A DNA stretch of 14,062 bases, taken from Acidobacteriota bacterium (GTDB lineage Bacteria > Actinomycetota > Acidimicrobiia > Acidimicrobiales > UBA8190). The translations under genes were made by a program, and so were the position numbers. The stretch spans positions 1-14,062 of the forward strand of contig JAGWNV010000040.1 of NCBI GenBank assembly GCA_028872975.1, read 5' to 3'. Shown here piece by piece: positions 6,658 to 12,803 of this stretch. A model generated the notes under the pieces. That model was not told the DNA's origin. It was given only the letters and a program-made list of their open reading frames with translations, and did no database searches. How positions within the stretch are numbered: the stretch's first letter is position 1; every line of letters begins with the position of its first letter.

Positions 6658-7744
6658 AGCCGGTGGCCAGCTGGGGGGGCCCGGCCCGGGCCACCCACTT
6701 GGCCGGCTCCCGGATCTCCTCCATGGTGGGGAGCATCTCGGGGCCCTCCCAGACCCGGGCGAGCAGCTCGGGGCCGCCGACGACCTCCACGGCGGCGATG
6801 AACCGCTCGCCCATGGCGTACTGCTTGAGCTTGGCCTCGATGCCGAGCAGCTGTTGGAGCACCCGGGCCGGCCAGCTGGCCCGGGCCCGGCGCTCCTGGA
6901 GGACCTCGGCGAAGTGCCGGGCGTCGGGGATCTCCGAGGCCCCGGCCCTGCTCATGGTCACGTCCCCGTGGCCCTCGAGGAGGCTCATGAGCGCCTGGAT
7001 GCGGGAGATGACCTGGAGCTGCTCGGGACCGGCCACGAGACCGAGGAGCCCCGCCTCCTCGAGCGGGTTGTGCCCGCTGCGCACCGCCTCGGAGGCCCGG
7101 CGCAAGGCGTCGACGAACCGGCGCGGGTCGGGCCGGACCACCGACATGGCCTCGTCGACGAGGGAGAGGAAGTGGCCCCGCATCCAGGGCACGCCGGTGA
7201 ACTGGCACCGGTGGGTGACCTCGTGCAGGGCGATCCAGAGCCGGAACTGGCGGGCGTCGAAGCCGTGGTGGCGCTCCATGGCCACGATGTTCGGCCCCAC
7301 GTAGGCGACCACGTCGCCGCTGTCGTCGCCCTCGGTGAGGAGCAGGTCGTACTGACCGAGGACCCGGGTCGACATCCAGCCGAGGACGAGCCCCAGCTGG
7401 GCGCCCGAGGTGGTCCGCGCCGCGCTCCCCAGCGCGCCGCTCATGGCCCCGCTCTGCATCTGGGTGAGGAGGGGGTCGAGGAGCCGCCGGAAGGAAGCGA
7501 TGTTGCGCCGGGCCCATTCGGCCCGGTCGACGACGACGCCGCGCGGGGGCCCCGAGGTGGGACGGAGGCCCGTCTCGGCCACCACCAGCTCCTCGGCCTT
7601 GGTGGTGAACTCGGCGAAGTCGCCCTCGAGGCGCTGCTGGGCGCCCCGGTCGAGGCCGGCGGCCCGCGGGCCGAGCGGGGAGCGGCCCGAGGCGAACCAG
7701 GTGGCGACGCGCTCGGCCGTCTCCCACGAGACCGGACTGCTCAT
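6656..7744 (-). CDS. Zinc-dependent metalloprotease of the DUF2342 family
   Basis: The 362-residue protein belongs to the actinobacterial DUF2342 family, of which one branch is named in databases as coenzyme F420 biosynthesis-associated. Its cellular substrate is unknown to me. The zinc motif is LWIALHEVTHRCQF (169-182), with HEVTH at 174-178. A second conserved block, ALMSLLEGHGDVTM (251-264), supplies the likely third ligand (Glu257 or its neighbours). YVGPNIVAMERHHGFD (148-163) precedes the motif. No signal peptide or membrane segment is visible, so it should be cytoplasmic. The start is ATG at 7742-7744. In M. tuberculosis the family member (Rv3626c) also sits next to tilS and hpt, so the position is conserved. 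It is the first gene of the long minus-strand operon; its promoter is probably in the 80 bases upstream, but no clear -10/-35 pair is visible. Confidence 0.88.
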   Translation of the reverse strand: MSSPVSWETAERVATWFASGRSPLGPRAAGLDRGAQQRLEGDFAEFTTKAEELVVAETGLRPTSGPPRGVVVDRAEWARRNIASFRRLLDPLLTQMQSGAMSGALGSAARTTSGAQLGLVLGWMSTRVLGQYDLLLTEGDDSGDVVAYVGPNIVAMERHHGFDARQFRLWIALHEVTHRCQFTGVPWMRGHFLSLVDEAMSVVRPDPRRFVDALRRASEAVRSGHNPLEEAGLLGLVAGPEQLQVISRIQALMSLLEGHGDVTMSRAGASEIPDARHFAEVLQERRARASWPARVLQQLLGIEAKLKQYAMGERFIAAVEVVGGPELLARVWEGPEMLPTMEEIREPAKWVARAGPPQLATG

Positions 7745-7760
7745 CGGCCCAGTCTACGGA

Positions 7761-7774
7761 CCGGCCCCGGCCGG
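7761..7774. repeat. GC-rich inverted repeat between the metalloprotease and small-protein genes
   Basis: CCGGCC-CC-GGCCGG is a perfect dyad in the 80-base gap (7745-7824). A second pair, CCGTGG (7786-7791) and CCACGG (7810-7815), flanks GC-rich sequence. Either could form a hairpin behind the small upstream gene, but there is no T-run, so an intrinsic terminator is not shown. In DNA of this composition such dyads arise often by chance. Confidence 0.25.
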
Positions 7775-7824
7775 CGACCGGGGGACCGTGGCGGCCCCAC
7801 CGCCCGGGCCCACGGCGTCGCCGG

Positions 7825-8040
7825 TCAGGCGATCTTGCGGCCCCGCATCCGGGGCGCCACCTGGGGCTGGTGGCTCGAGCAGTAGGAGCTGTCGTTGTAG
7901 ATCGACAGCCGGGTCTCGCACCCGTCGTGGCCGCAGACCCTTCCCCGGGGGAAGGTGCGGGAGGGCCGGCCCGTCCCGGTGAAGCCGCTCCCCCCGATCG
8001 ACCCGTCGGCCAGGTCGGCCAAGTCGCTGCGCTCGTCCAT
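7825..8040 (-). CDS. Small Cys/His (probably zinc-binding) protein, 71 residues
   Basis: I do not recognise a named family. After an acidic, Gly/Ser-rich N-terminus (1-30) comes a compact segment, RVCGHDGCETRLSIYNDSSY (35-54 less the final Cys), followed by CSSH. It holds Cys36, Cys41, Cys54 and His57, i.e. C-x4-C-x12-C-x2-H, a plausible single zinc site. The tail is basic (RMRGRKIA), which would suit nucleic-acid or polymerase contact; that is inference. The ATG at 8038-8040 is preferred over an in-frame GTG nine bases earlier, because AGGAGG (8049-8054) lies eight bases before the ATG but touches the GTG. It is 203 bases downstream of the anti-sigma gene and may be co-transcribed with it or have its own promoter. 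Confidence 0.72.
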   Translation of the reverse strand: MDERSDLADLADGSIGGSGFTGTGRPSRTFPRGRVCGHDGCETRLSIYNDSSYCSSHQPQVAPRMRGRKIA

Positions 8041-8048
8041 GTCCTCCA

Positions 8049-8054
8049 CCTCCT
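8049..8054 (-). promoter_or_regulatory. Strong ribosome binding site of the 71-residue protein
   Basis: A perfect AGGAGG lies eight bases before the ATG at 8038-8040, in the run GAGGAGGTGGAGGAC. It is one of the best ribosome sites in the window. It supports this short frame as a real gene and excludes the nearby GTG as start. Confidence 0.65.
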
Positions 8055-8243
8055 CGCACGCCTCCGTCTCCCTCGGGTATCGACCGCTCGGGGGCGGCCA
8101 CGAGAGGCGGGACGGCCCGCGTTGTGGGGACGTTGTTGGCTCGGCGGCGGGTGGCTACGGCGGGCGCGGAGGCGTGGCTGCCCGGCGCGCCGATCGTGCC
8201 GATGTCGACACCGGTGCCGGCGGCGGCGCGCCGGCGGGGGACT

Positions 8244-8507
8244 TCAGGCGCCGGAGCCGGCGCGGCGCTCCTCGTCCTCGAGCGCCCGGCGGACACGGGC
8301 CAGGAGGCTCTCGGGGACGTGGTCGCGGCACTTCATGGCGATGACCCGCCGGAGCTCGGCCTCGAAGTCGTAGGCGTCGAGGCACGGCGAGCAGTCGTCG
8401 AGGTGGGCCTGGATGGCGACGCGGCGCTCCTCGGTCAGCTCACCGTCGAGGTAGATGTAGAGACGCTCGATGGTCTCCTCGCAGTCTGGCGACCCGTCGG
8501 ATCCCAT
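8244..8507 (-). CDS. rsrA: RsrA-like zinc anti-sigma factor (mycothiol system type)
   Basis: The 87-residue cytoplasmic protein should bind and inhibit the sigma factor encoded just upstream, releasing it under thiol-oxidising stress. Residues Cys9, His35, Cys39 and Cys42 form the ZAS pattern (HLDDCSPC at 35-42). The Cys9-to-His35 spacing of 26 equals that of Streptomyces RsrA (Cys11, His37, Cys41, Cys44), whose Cys11 takes part in the redox switch. LYIYLDGELTEERR (16-29), YDFEAELRRVI (46-56) and KCRDHVPESLLARVR (59-73) match the RsrA/RshA family. There is no membrane segment, unlike many ECF anti-sigmas. The start is ATG at 8505-8507, with purine-rich sequence before it, 26 bases behind the sigma gene: the usual operon order. 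The symbol is by family resemblance. Confidence 0.9.
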   Translation of the reverse strand: MGSDGSPDCEETIERLYIYLDGELTEERRVAIQAHLDDCSPCLDAYDFEAELRRVIAMKCRDHVPESLLARVRRALEDEERRAGSGA

Positions 8508-8533
8508 GTGCCCTCGTCCCTCCCTGCGGGCAA

Positions 8534-9112
8534 TTACCGGCCGGTGCCGGCGGAGCCGACCAGGCCCCTCGTCGCTGCGTAATCGGTCAACGCCTTCTGC
8601 AGCGCCCTTCTTCCCCGGTGGATCCTGCTCATCACGGTGCCGATGGGCACCTCGGTGATCTCGGCGATCTCCTTGTAGGAGAACCCCTCGACGTCGGCCA
8701 GGAGCACGGCGATGCGGAAGGCTTCGGGCAGCGACTCGATGGCCCGCTTGACCTCGTCGTCGGTGATGTGGTCCAGCACCTCTTCCTCGGCCGACCGGCC
8801 CAGCTCCCCGGCGCGCAGGTCGGCCAGGCGCCGGTAGAGGTAGAGGTCCTCCACGTCCTCGACGTCGGCCTTCTCGGGGCGGCGCTTGGCGGACCGGTAG
8901 GAGTTGATGAAGGTGTTGGTCAGGATCCGGTACAGCCAGGCCTTCAGGTTCGTGCCCTCCTCGAACCGGTCGAAGGACCGGTAGGCCTTCAAGAAGGTCT
9001 CCTGCACGAGGTCCTCGGCGTCGGCGGCGTTGCGCGTCATGCGCAGCGCGGCGGTGTACAGCGCCGGCATGTGCTCCATGGCGAGCTCGCTGAAACGGGA
9101 CCGGTCGGCCAC
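8534..9112 (-). CDS. sigR: ECF sigma factor, SigR/SigH-like
   Basis: This group-4 sigma factor likely directs the disulfide/oxidative stress response. From the GTG at 9110-9112 it has 192 residues. Region 2 contains ALRMTRNAADAEDLVQETFL (22-41), KAYRSF and NLKAWLYRILTNTFINSYR (55-73). Region 4 contains ESLPEAFRIAVLLADVEGFS (126-145), YKEIAEITEVPIGTVMSRIH (146-165) and RGRRAL. The pairing with an RsrA-like gene supports the SigR/SigH assignment. Start choice: this GTG has AGGGTGG about five bases upstream. An ATG at 9140-9142 would add ten residues (MPQALGRVGV) but has no ribosome site, and further upstream the frame is only non-conserved shadow. It is transcribed divergently from the TIG-domain gene, with 103 bases between starts. 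Confidence 0.9.
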   Translation of the reverse strand: MADRSRFSELAMEHMPALYTAALRMTRNAADAEDLVQETFLKAYRSFDRFEEGTNLKAWLYRILTNTFINSYRSAKRRPEKADVEDVEDLYLYRRLADLRAGELGRSAEEEVLDHITDDEVKRAIESLPEAFRIAVLLADVEGFSYKEIAEITEVPIGTVMSRIHRGRRALQKALTDYAATRGLVGSAGTGR

Positions 9113-9215
9113 GACACCCACCCTACCCAGCGCCTGTGGCATCGGCCGTCGCGCCCCCGACACCGGCGGTGCCCTGCGGGGTTGCGCCGGCGGGGGTGGC
9201 GGGAAGAATGGGACC

Positions 9216-9737
9216 GTGCACGGAGGACCGGCACCCGGGCCCGGCCGGGCGGGCACCGCCGTCCCTGACCCCCTCTCCAGCTGGGAGCGGGTCCAGCGCG
9301 ACCGCCGGCAGCGCCGGCTGTGGACGGCGGGGCTCACCGTGCTCGCCGCCGTGGTCGTGGGCCTGGCCGCCTACACCGTCCATCGGAGCCTCAACTCCTC
9401 GCCGACCGGGTCCCACCGGTCCCCGCCGCCCACGAGCGGGGGGCCCGGCGGGACGGCTCCTTCGGCGACGGCGTCCTCGTCCTCCCCGAACGGGCCGACC
9501 GTCGTCTCGCTCACCCCCTCCTCGGGCCCGGCCGGCCAACAGGTGCAGATCAGCGGCGGGAACCTCTTCAGCACCGACGGGCAGGTCCTCGCCCACTTCG
9601 GCGGCCAGGTGGCCCCCACCTCCTGCTCGAGCCAGACGTCCTGCTCGGCGGTGGCCCCACCCGGGACCGGGCGGGTCGAGGTCACCGTCACCACGGCGGC
9701 CGGGACCTCCAGCCCCGTCTGGTTCACCTACCGGTAG
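9216..9737 (+). CDS. Single-pass membrane protein with an extracytoplasmic IPT/TIG domain
   Basis: The 173-residue protein has unknown role. A charged N-terminus (WERVQRDRRQRR, 23-34) precedes one hydrophobic helix (LWTAGLTVLAAVVVGLAAYT, 35-54). A Ser/Pro/Thr/Gly-rich spacer (60-93) follows, then one immunoglobulin-like IPT/TIG domain: PTVVSLTPSSGPAGQQVQIS (94-113), GGNLFSTDGQ, VLAHFGGQVA, and VAPPGTGRVEVTVTTAAGTS (146-165). Cys137 and Cys143 would form a surface disulfide, typical of TIG domains. The positive-inside rule places the domain outside the membrane. It resembles a type II anchored surface or cell-wall-facing protein. The start is taken as GTG at 9216-9218, the last start before the conserved region; a ribosome site is weak. 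Its last 14 bases overlap the convergent lipase gene. Confidence 0.75.
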   Translation: MHGGPAPGPGRAGTAVPDPLSSWERVQRDRRQRRLWTAGLTVLAAVVVGLAAYTVHRSLNSSPTGSHRSPPPTSGGPGGTAPSATASSSSPNGPTVVSLTPSSGPAGQQVQISGGNLFSTDGQVLAHFGGQVAPTSCSSQTSCSAVAPPGTGRVEVTVTTAAGTSSPVWFTYR

Positions 9738-10839
9738 CGGCCCGCACCGGGGGCCGGCGCCGGGCGTGGGCCGCCAGCGCCTCTCGGGCGGCCCGGCGGC
9801 CCGACTCCATGAAGCCGGCCCAGTCGCGCACGGTCAGGAATTGGCGGTAGAAGCCGACGCCCGACACCACCTCGTAGGGCACCGGCTCGATCATGACGAC
9901 CTCGGTCGCCTGGCGCAGGCGCTCGAGGTTCACCCGGGCCAGCTCGGCCTGCTGGCAGGTGCGGACCTGGCTGGCCACGTAGAGGATGCTGGCCCGCCGG
10001 TCCTGCCAGCCCCGGGCGTCCTCACCGGCGAATCCGGGGGGGTAGAAGCCGTTCACGGCCAGGGCGACGTCGGGGGGGGCCTCGATGTCGAGGACGGGGC
10101 GGACGGGGAAGATGTCGACGATGCCGCCGTCGCACCAGGAGAAGCCGTCGAGGTCGACGGGGGCGACGAAGAGCGGGAGGGCGACGGCCATGCGCACCGC
10201 CCGGGCCACCGGGAGCTCGGGGTGGGTCCTCGGACCGAGGTACTCGACGCGGTTCTCCTCCACGTTCCAGATCGGCGCGTAGGCGGGGACGGCCAGCTCT
10301 CCGAGCCTGGTGTCGCCGAGGAGGCGCCGGTAGGTCGCCTCGATCCGCTCCCCCGCCAGCATCCCGGCGAAGCCCCGGGCCGCCGTCGGCACCAGGGTGG
10401 CGAGCCGGCGCCAGTCGGGGTCGACGTAGTCCTGGGGGCGCAGGCCGAGGAGGAAGGCGGCCACCTCCTCGGCGGCGATACCCGCCGCCAGGGGGAAGCC
10501 GAAGAGGGCCGACCCCGAGCACAGCGAGTAGGCGCACGGCACCACGCCGGCCTCCTCGAGGGCCCGGGCCACGCCCACCACCGAGGCGAGCGCTCCGCTG
10601 CCGCCGGTGGCCACCACGGCGACGCGCCGTCCCCCCAGCGACCCGAGCTCGAACGGCTCCGCCGGCGGGAAGGGGTGCCCGATCGGCCCGGCCCGGTCGA
10701 AGGGCAGCGGGAGGAAGGCCCGGCGCATGTCGCCGAGCAGCCCGGCGTCCTCCCGGACGCCGTCGGCCCACTGGCGGGCACGGGTGACGGCGTCGAAGTA
10801 CTGCCGGAGCCGGAAGACGTCGAGGACCGAGCTCAGCAT
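9724..10839 (-). CDS. Patatin-like phospholipase/acyl hydrolase
   Basis: The 371-residue protein resembles patatin-like Ser/Asp-dyad lipases. The glycine loop is VAVVATGGSGALASVVGVAR (73-92), followed by ALEEAG. The nucleophile elbow is YSLCSGSALFGFPLAAG (104-120). The catalytic serine is most likely Ser108, but the elbow reads LCSGS, not the usual GxSxG. The dyad Asp is in SWCDGGIVDIFPVRP (234-248; DGG at 237-239). No signal peptide is seen. The start is ATG at 10837-10839, with AGGAGG upstream on the same strand; it overlaps the acyltransferase stop by seven bases, so the two are probably translated together. The pairing suggests a role in acyl-lipid storage or turnover (inference). The 3' end overlaps the convergent TIG-domain gene. 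Confidence 0.85.
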   Translation of the reverse strand: MLSSVLDVFRLRQYFDAVTRARQWADGVREDAGLLGDMRRAFLPLPFDRAGPIGHPFPPAEPFELGSLGGRRVAVVATGGSGALASVVGVARALEEAGVVPCAYSLCSGSALFGFPLAAGIAAEEVAAFLLGLRPQDYVDPDWRRLATLVPTAARGFAGMLAGERIEATYRRLLGDTRLGELAVPAYAPIWNVEENRVEYLGPRTHPELPVARAVRMAVALPLFVAPVDLDGFSWCDGGIVDIFPVRPVLDIEAPPDVALAVNGFYPPGFAGEDARGWQDRRASILYVASQVRTCQQAELARVNLERLRQATEVVMIEPVPYEVVSGVGFYRQFLTVRDWAGFMESGRRAAREALAAHARRRPPVRAATGR

Positions 10840-12245
10840 GGGACTTCCACCTCCTCCTGGGCGCCCGGCACGGCGCCGGCGGCGGTCACCTCGGCCAGGC
10901 CCTGGCGGAGGCACTCGAGCAGGACGTCGTCGTCGGGCACGGCGTCGGTGTCCACCGTCACCCCGATGCAGCACCGGCCGTCGTAGGAGAAGAGCGTGGC
11001 GTTCAGCGCGGCGCCGATGGTCGGCCCGAAGGGGTAGTACCCCGTCACCCGCGCCCCGCACAGGTAGACGGGACGGGGGAATCCCGTCACGTCGCTGGCC
11101 AGGAAGTCGACGTGCTTGAGCATGGCCCCCACCACCGAGGCGGGGAGGAGGTTGAGGGTGCCGGCGATCTCGTCGGTGACGGCCAGGGACCGCTCGGCAC
11201 GGGCCACCCCGCAGCGCTCGTGGAGGGCGCGGAGGCGCTCGAGCGGGTCGGGGATGCCGGCCGCCACCCGGAAGCGCATGAGGGTGATCCGGTTGCCACC
11301 GACGGGGTCGGTGGGCCGGCGGATGCTGATGGGCATGGTCACCATGAGGGGACCGAGCCCCACGCCGTGGCGCTCGTGGTATCGCCGCAGCCCTCCGGTG
11401 ACCCCAGCCATGAAGGCGTCGTTGATCGACCCTCCCGCTGCAGACGCCGCCCGGTGGAGGTCGTCGAGCCCGACCTCGAGCATGTGCAGCCGCCGGCCCG
11501 GGCCCCGCCGCACCATCACCGGCGAGAGGGTCCGGCGCACGGGGGCGACCGTCCGCGCCACCGACCGGGCCGTCTCCCCCAGCGAGGCCGTGGTGGCGAA
11601 GGGATGGCGCAGCATCCGGCCGGCCGTCCGCGGCGTCCACCGGAGCACCGTGGTGGCCCGGCCCACGAGCTCCCCGGCCCGGTGCGCCAGGGACTCGAGC
11701 ACGAGGGCGGGGCCCTCGAGGACCTCGCCCGGCGGTGCCTCGGGGACCGGACGCGGCCCCGGGCCCCCCGCCTCGTCGTCGACGAGGAGGTAGGCGAGAC
11801 GCACGCCGCCGACACCGTCGGTGAGGGAGTGGTGGAACTTCATGACGAGGGCCGCCTCCCCCCCGGCGAGGCCCTCGACGAGGGTGAACTCCCACAGCGG
11901 CCGCGTCCGGTCGAAGCCGGTGGTGGCGGCCAGTCGCGCCATCTCGAGCACCGTCTCGCGGGTCCGGGGCTCGGGTGCCCCCACCCGCCGCAGGTGCCAG
12001 TGCAGGTCGAAGTCCCCGTCGGCGGCCCACCGGGGGGCGGCCAGCCGGCCGGGGGGCTCGAGGGGCCGCCGGCGGAAGGAGGGCGCCAGGCGGGTGGCCG
12101 CCTCGAGGCGCCGGGCCAGCTCCTCCCACGGCGGTGCCCGGTCCAGCCACGCCACCGCCACCACCGTCGAGCGCAGGGCGGGGTCCTTCTCCATGTACCA
12201 GGAGAAGGCGTCGCTCTCGGTCATGAAGAGGTCGTCGGTCCCCAT
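10833..12245 (-). CDS. WS/DGAT-type acyltransferase (wax ester synthase / diacylglycerol acyltransferase family)
   Basis: Members of this family move a fatty acyl group from acyl-CoA to diacylglycerol or a long-chain alcohol, making triacylglycerol or wax ester. The 470-residue length is typical. The catalytic motif is MKFHHSLTDGVGG (135-147; HHxxxDG with His139 as base). It is preceded by RPLWEFTLVEGL (115-126), equivalent to the family's PLW motif. Later blocks include GGSINDAFMAGVTGGLRRY (the ND motif), PISIRRPTDPVGGNRIT and YYPFGPTIGAALNATLFSYD. The N-terminal LFMTESDAFSWYMEKDP fits the family opening. The start is ATG at 12243-12245, with AGAGGAG before it. Substrate preference cannot be read from the sequence, and some actinobacterial members have weak or no measured activity. 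Confidence 0.92.
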   Translation of the reverse strand: MGTDDLFMTESDAFSWYMEKDPALRSTVVAVAWLDRAPPWEELARRLEAATRLAPSFRRRPLEPPGRLAAPRWAADGDFDLHWHLRRVGAPEPRTRETVLEMARLAATTGFDRTRPLWEFTLVEGLAGGEAALVMKFHHSLTDGVGGVRLAYLLVDDEAGGPGPRPVPEAPPGEVLEGPALVLESLAHRAGELVGRATTVLRWTPRTAGRMLRHPFATTASLGETARSVARTVAPVRRTLSPVMVRRGPGRRLHMLEVGLDDLHRAASAAGGSINDAFMAGVTGGLRRYHERHGVGLGPLMVTMPISIRRPTDPVGGNRITLMRFRVAAGIPDPLERLRALHERCGVARAERSLAVTDEIAGTLNLLPASVVGAMLKHVDFLASDVTGFPRPVYLCGARVTGYYPFGPTIGAALNATLFSYDGRCCIGVTVDTDAVPDDDVLLECLRQGLAEVTAAGAVPGAQEEVEVPC

Positions 12246-12357
12246 GGCCGCTCCTCTGTCGTCCGCGGCGATTGTCCGCCCCGCCGCCTGTGTCCCCCAG
12301 GGCCGAAGGTCACGGGGCCCGGCCCGGCCCGACGCCGGCGCGTGGCCGGCGGTGCCT

Positions 12358-12576
12358 CTAGGTCCCGGGCGCCCGGGCGACGTCCTCCCGCCGGACGGGG
12401 AAGGAGCAGCCGCAGTGGGGGCAGTGGAGGATCGGGTAGCGGTCCCCCTCCTCGATGTGCTCGCGGGCGTCGGTGATCGGCGCCCAGCACACCCGGCAGT
12501 GGGTGACGGCACGAGACGGAAGGTCCCTGCGGTTGGTGTGGAACCCGAAGCCCCCCGCCGGATCAGGATCTGTCAT
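12358..12576 (-). CDS. Small zinc-ribbon protein, 72 residues
   Basis: I do not recognise a named family. Two CxxC knuckles, HCRVC (Cys27, Cys30) and LHCPHCGCSFPV (Cys52, Cys55), lie 22 residues apart, with a further Cys57; together they look like one zinc ribbon. The rest is charged and has no membrane segment. The ATG at 12574-12576 is preceded by GGGAGG eight bases upstream, a strong ribosome site that supports this as a gene. It lies 112 bases before the acyltransferase start, on the same strand, and could head that operon. It is divergent from the ABC transporter, so one of the two transcription units may share the control region 12577-12781. Confidence 0.75.
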   Translation of the reverse strand: MTDPDPAGGFGFHTNRRDLPSRAVTHCRVCWAPITDAREHIEEGDRYPILHCPHCGCSFPVRREDVARAPGT

Positions 12577-12612
12577 GGTCGACGCCTCCCGGAGACCTGG
12601 GGGCCGGTCTCA

Positions 12613-12628
12613 CCTCGAGTATGCGAGG
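12613..12628. repeat. Inverted repeat CCTCG-N6-CGAGG in the divergent control region
   Basis: A five-base dyad (12613-12617 with 12624-12628) spaced by AGTATG lies 37 bases before the zinc-ribbon start. On the minus strand its centre reads CATACT, which could be a -10 element, with TTCACC 18 bases before it (four of six matches to the -35 consensus). An operator overlapping a promoter is possible but weak. Confidence 0.3.
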
Positions 12629-12631
12629 AAA

Positions 12632-12661
12632 GGGGCCTCCCGGTGAAGGGCCCAAGGCCCC
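12632..12661. repeat. Inverted repeat GGGGCCT / AGGCCCC
   Basis: Perfect seven-base arms (12632-12638 and 12655-12661) flank a 16-base centre that itself contains the palindrome GGGCCC (12648-12653). It lies between the two divergent transcription units. It could be a protein-binding site or a hairpin in an early transcript. GC-rich composition raises the chance of coincidence. Confidence 0.3.
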
Positions 12662-12706
12662 ATCTTCCGGCGACCGCCTCCCTGGCGGGCGGCGCCGGCG
12701 GGATCG

Positions 12707-12742
12707 GTGGGGCTGGCCCCACGGGGGGCCTGGGGCTAGCCC
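12707..12742. promoter_or_regulatory. Two similar palindromes upstream of the ABC transporter (candidate operators)
   Basis: The first is GTGGGGC-TG-GCCCCAC (12707-12722), with perfect seven-base arms. The second contains the perfect palindrome GGGCTAGCCC (12733-12742). Both share the core GGGGCTRGCCC, and their centres are 23 bases apart. They lie about 60 to 90 bases before the proposed transcription start at about 12804, a usual place for dimeric regulator sites. No regulator gene is visible in the window. Operator function is inference. Confidence 0.42.
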
Positions 12743-12791
12743 GAACAGAAAGACGCCGACAGCCCCCATGCCATTTGCCGGGTGGACACCG

Positions 12792-12797
12792 TACGCT
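12792..12797 (+). promoter_or_regulatory. Possible -10 element (TACGCT) of a leaderless transcript
   Basis: TACGCT fits the actinobacterial -10 pattern TANNNT. It is followed, after exactly six bases, by an ATG (12804-12806), the spacing usual for leaderless mRNAs. No good -35 element is seen at the matching distance. The match is short, so confidence is low. Confidence 0.35.
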
Positions 12798-12803
12798 TCC
12801 CCG

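Noticed and set aside
6656..7744. Role of the metalloprotease in coenzyme F420 synthesis
   Set aside because: The family label exists for some members, but no F420 gene is in the window and the neighbours match the tilS/hpt-linked branch.
7745..7824. Intrinsic terminator after the small Cys/His gene
   Set aside because: GC-rich hairpins can be drawn, but there is no T-run and such dyads are common here, so it is listed only as a repeat.
8050..8243. A coding extension across the gap between the anti-sigma and small-protein genes
   Set aside because: The open minus-strand frame here is Arg/Pro/Ala-rich, shows no motif, and overlaps the anti-sigma gene in another frame.
9113..9215. A SigR-type (GGAAT-N18-GTT) autoregulatory promoter before the sigma gene
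   Set aside because: I looked on the minus strand and found no convincing pair. GGGAAG on the plus strand near 9201 is on the wrong strand for the sigma gene and lacks a matching GTT element.
9113..9337. N-terminal extension of the sigma factor up to 9337
   Set aside because: The added residues are Pro/Arg-rich without similarity to sigma factors and overlap the divergent gene's start.
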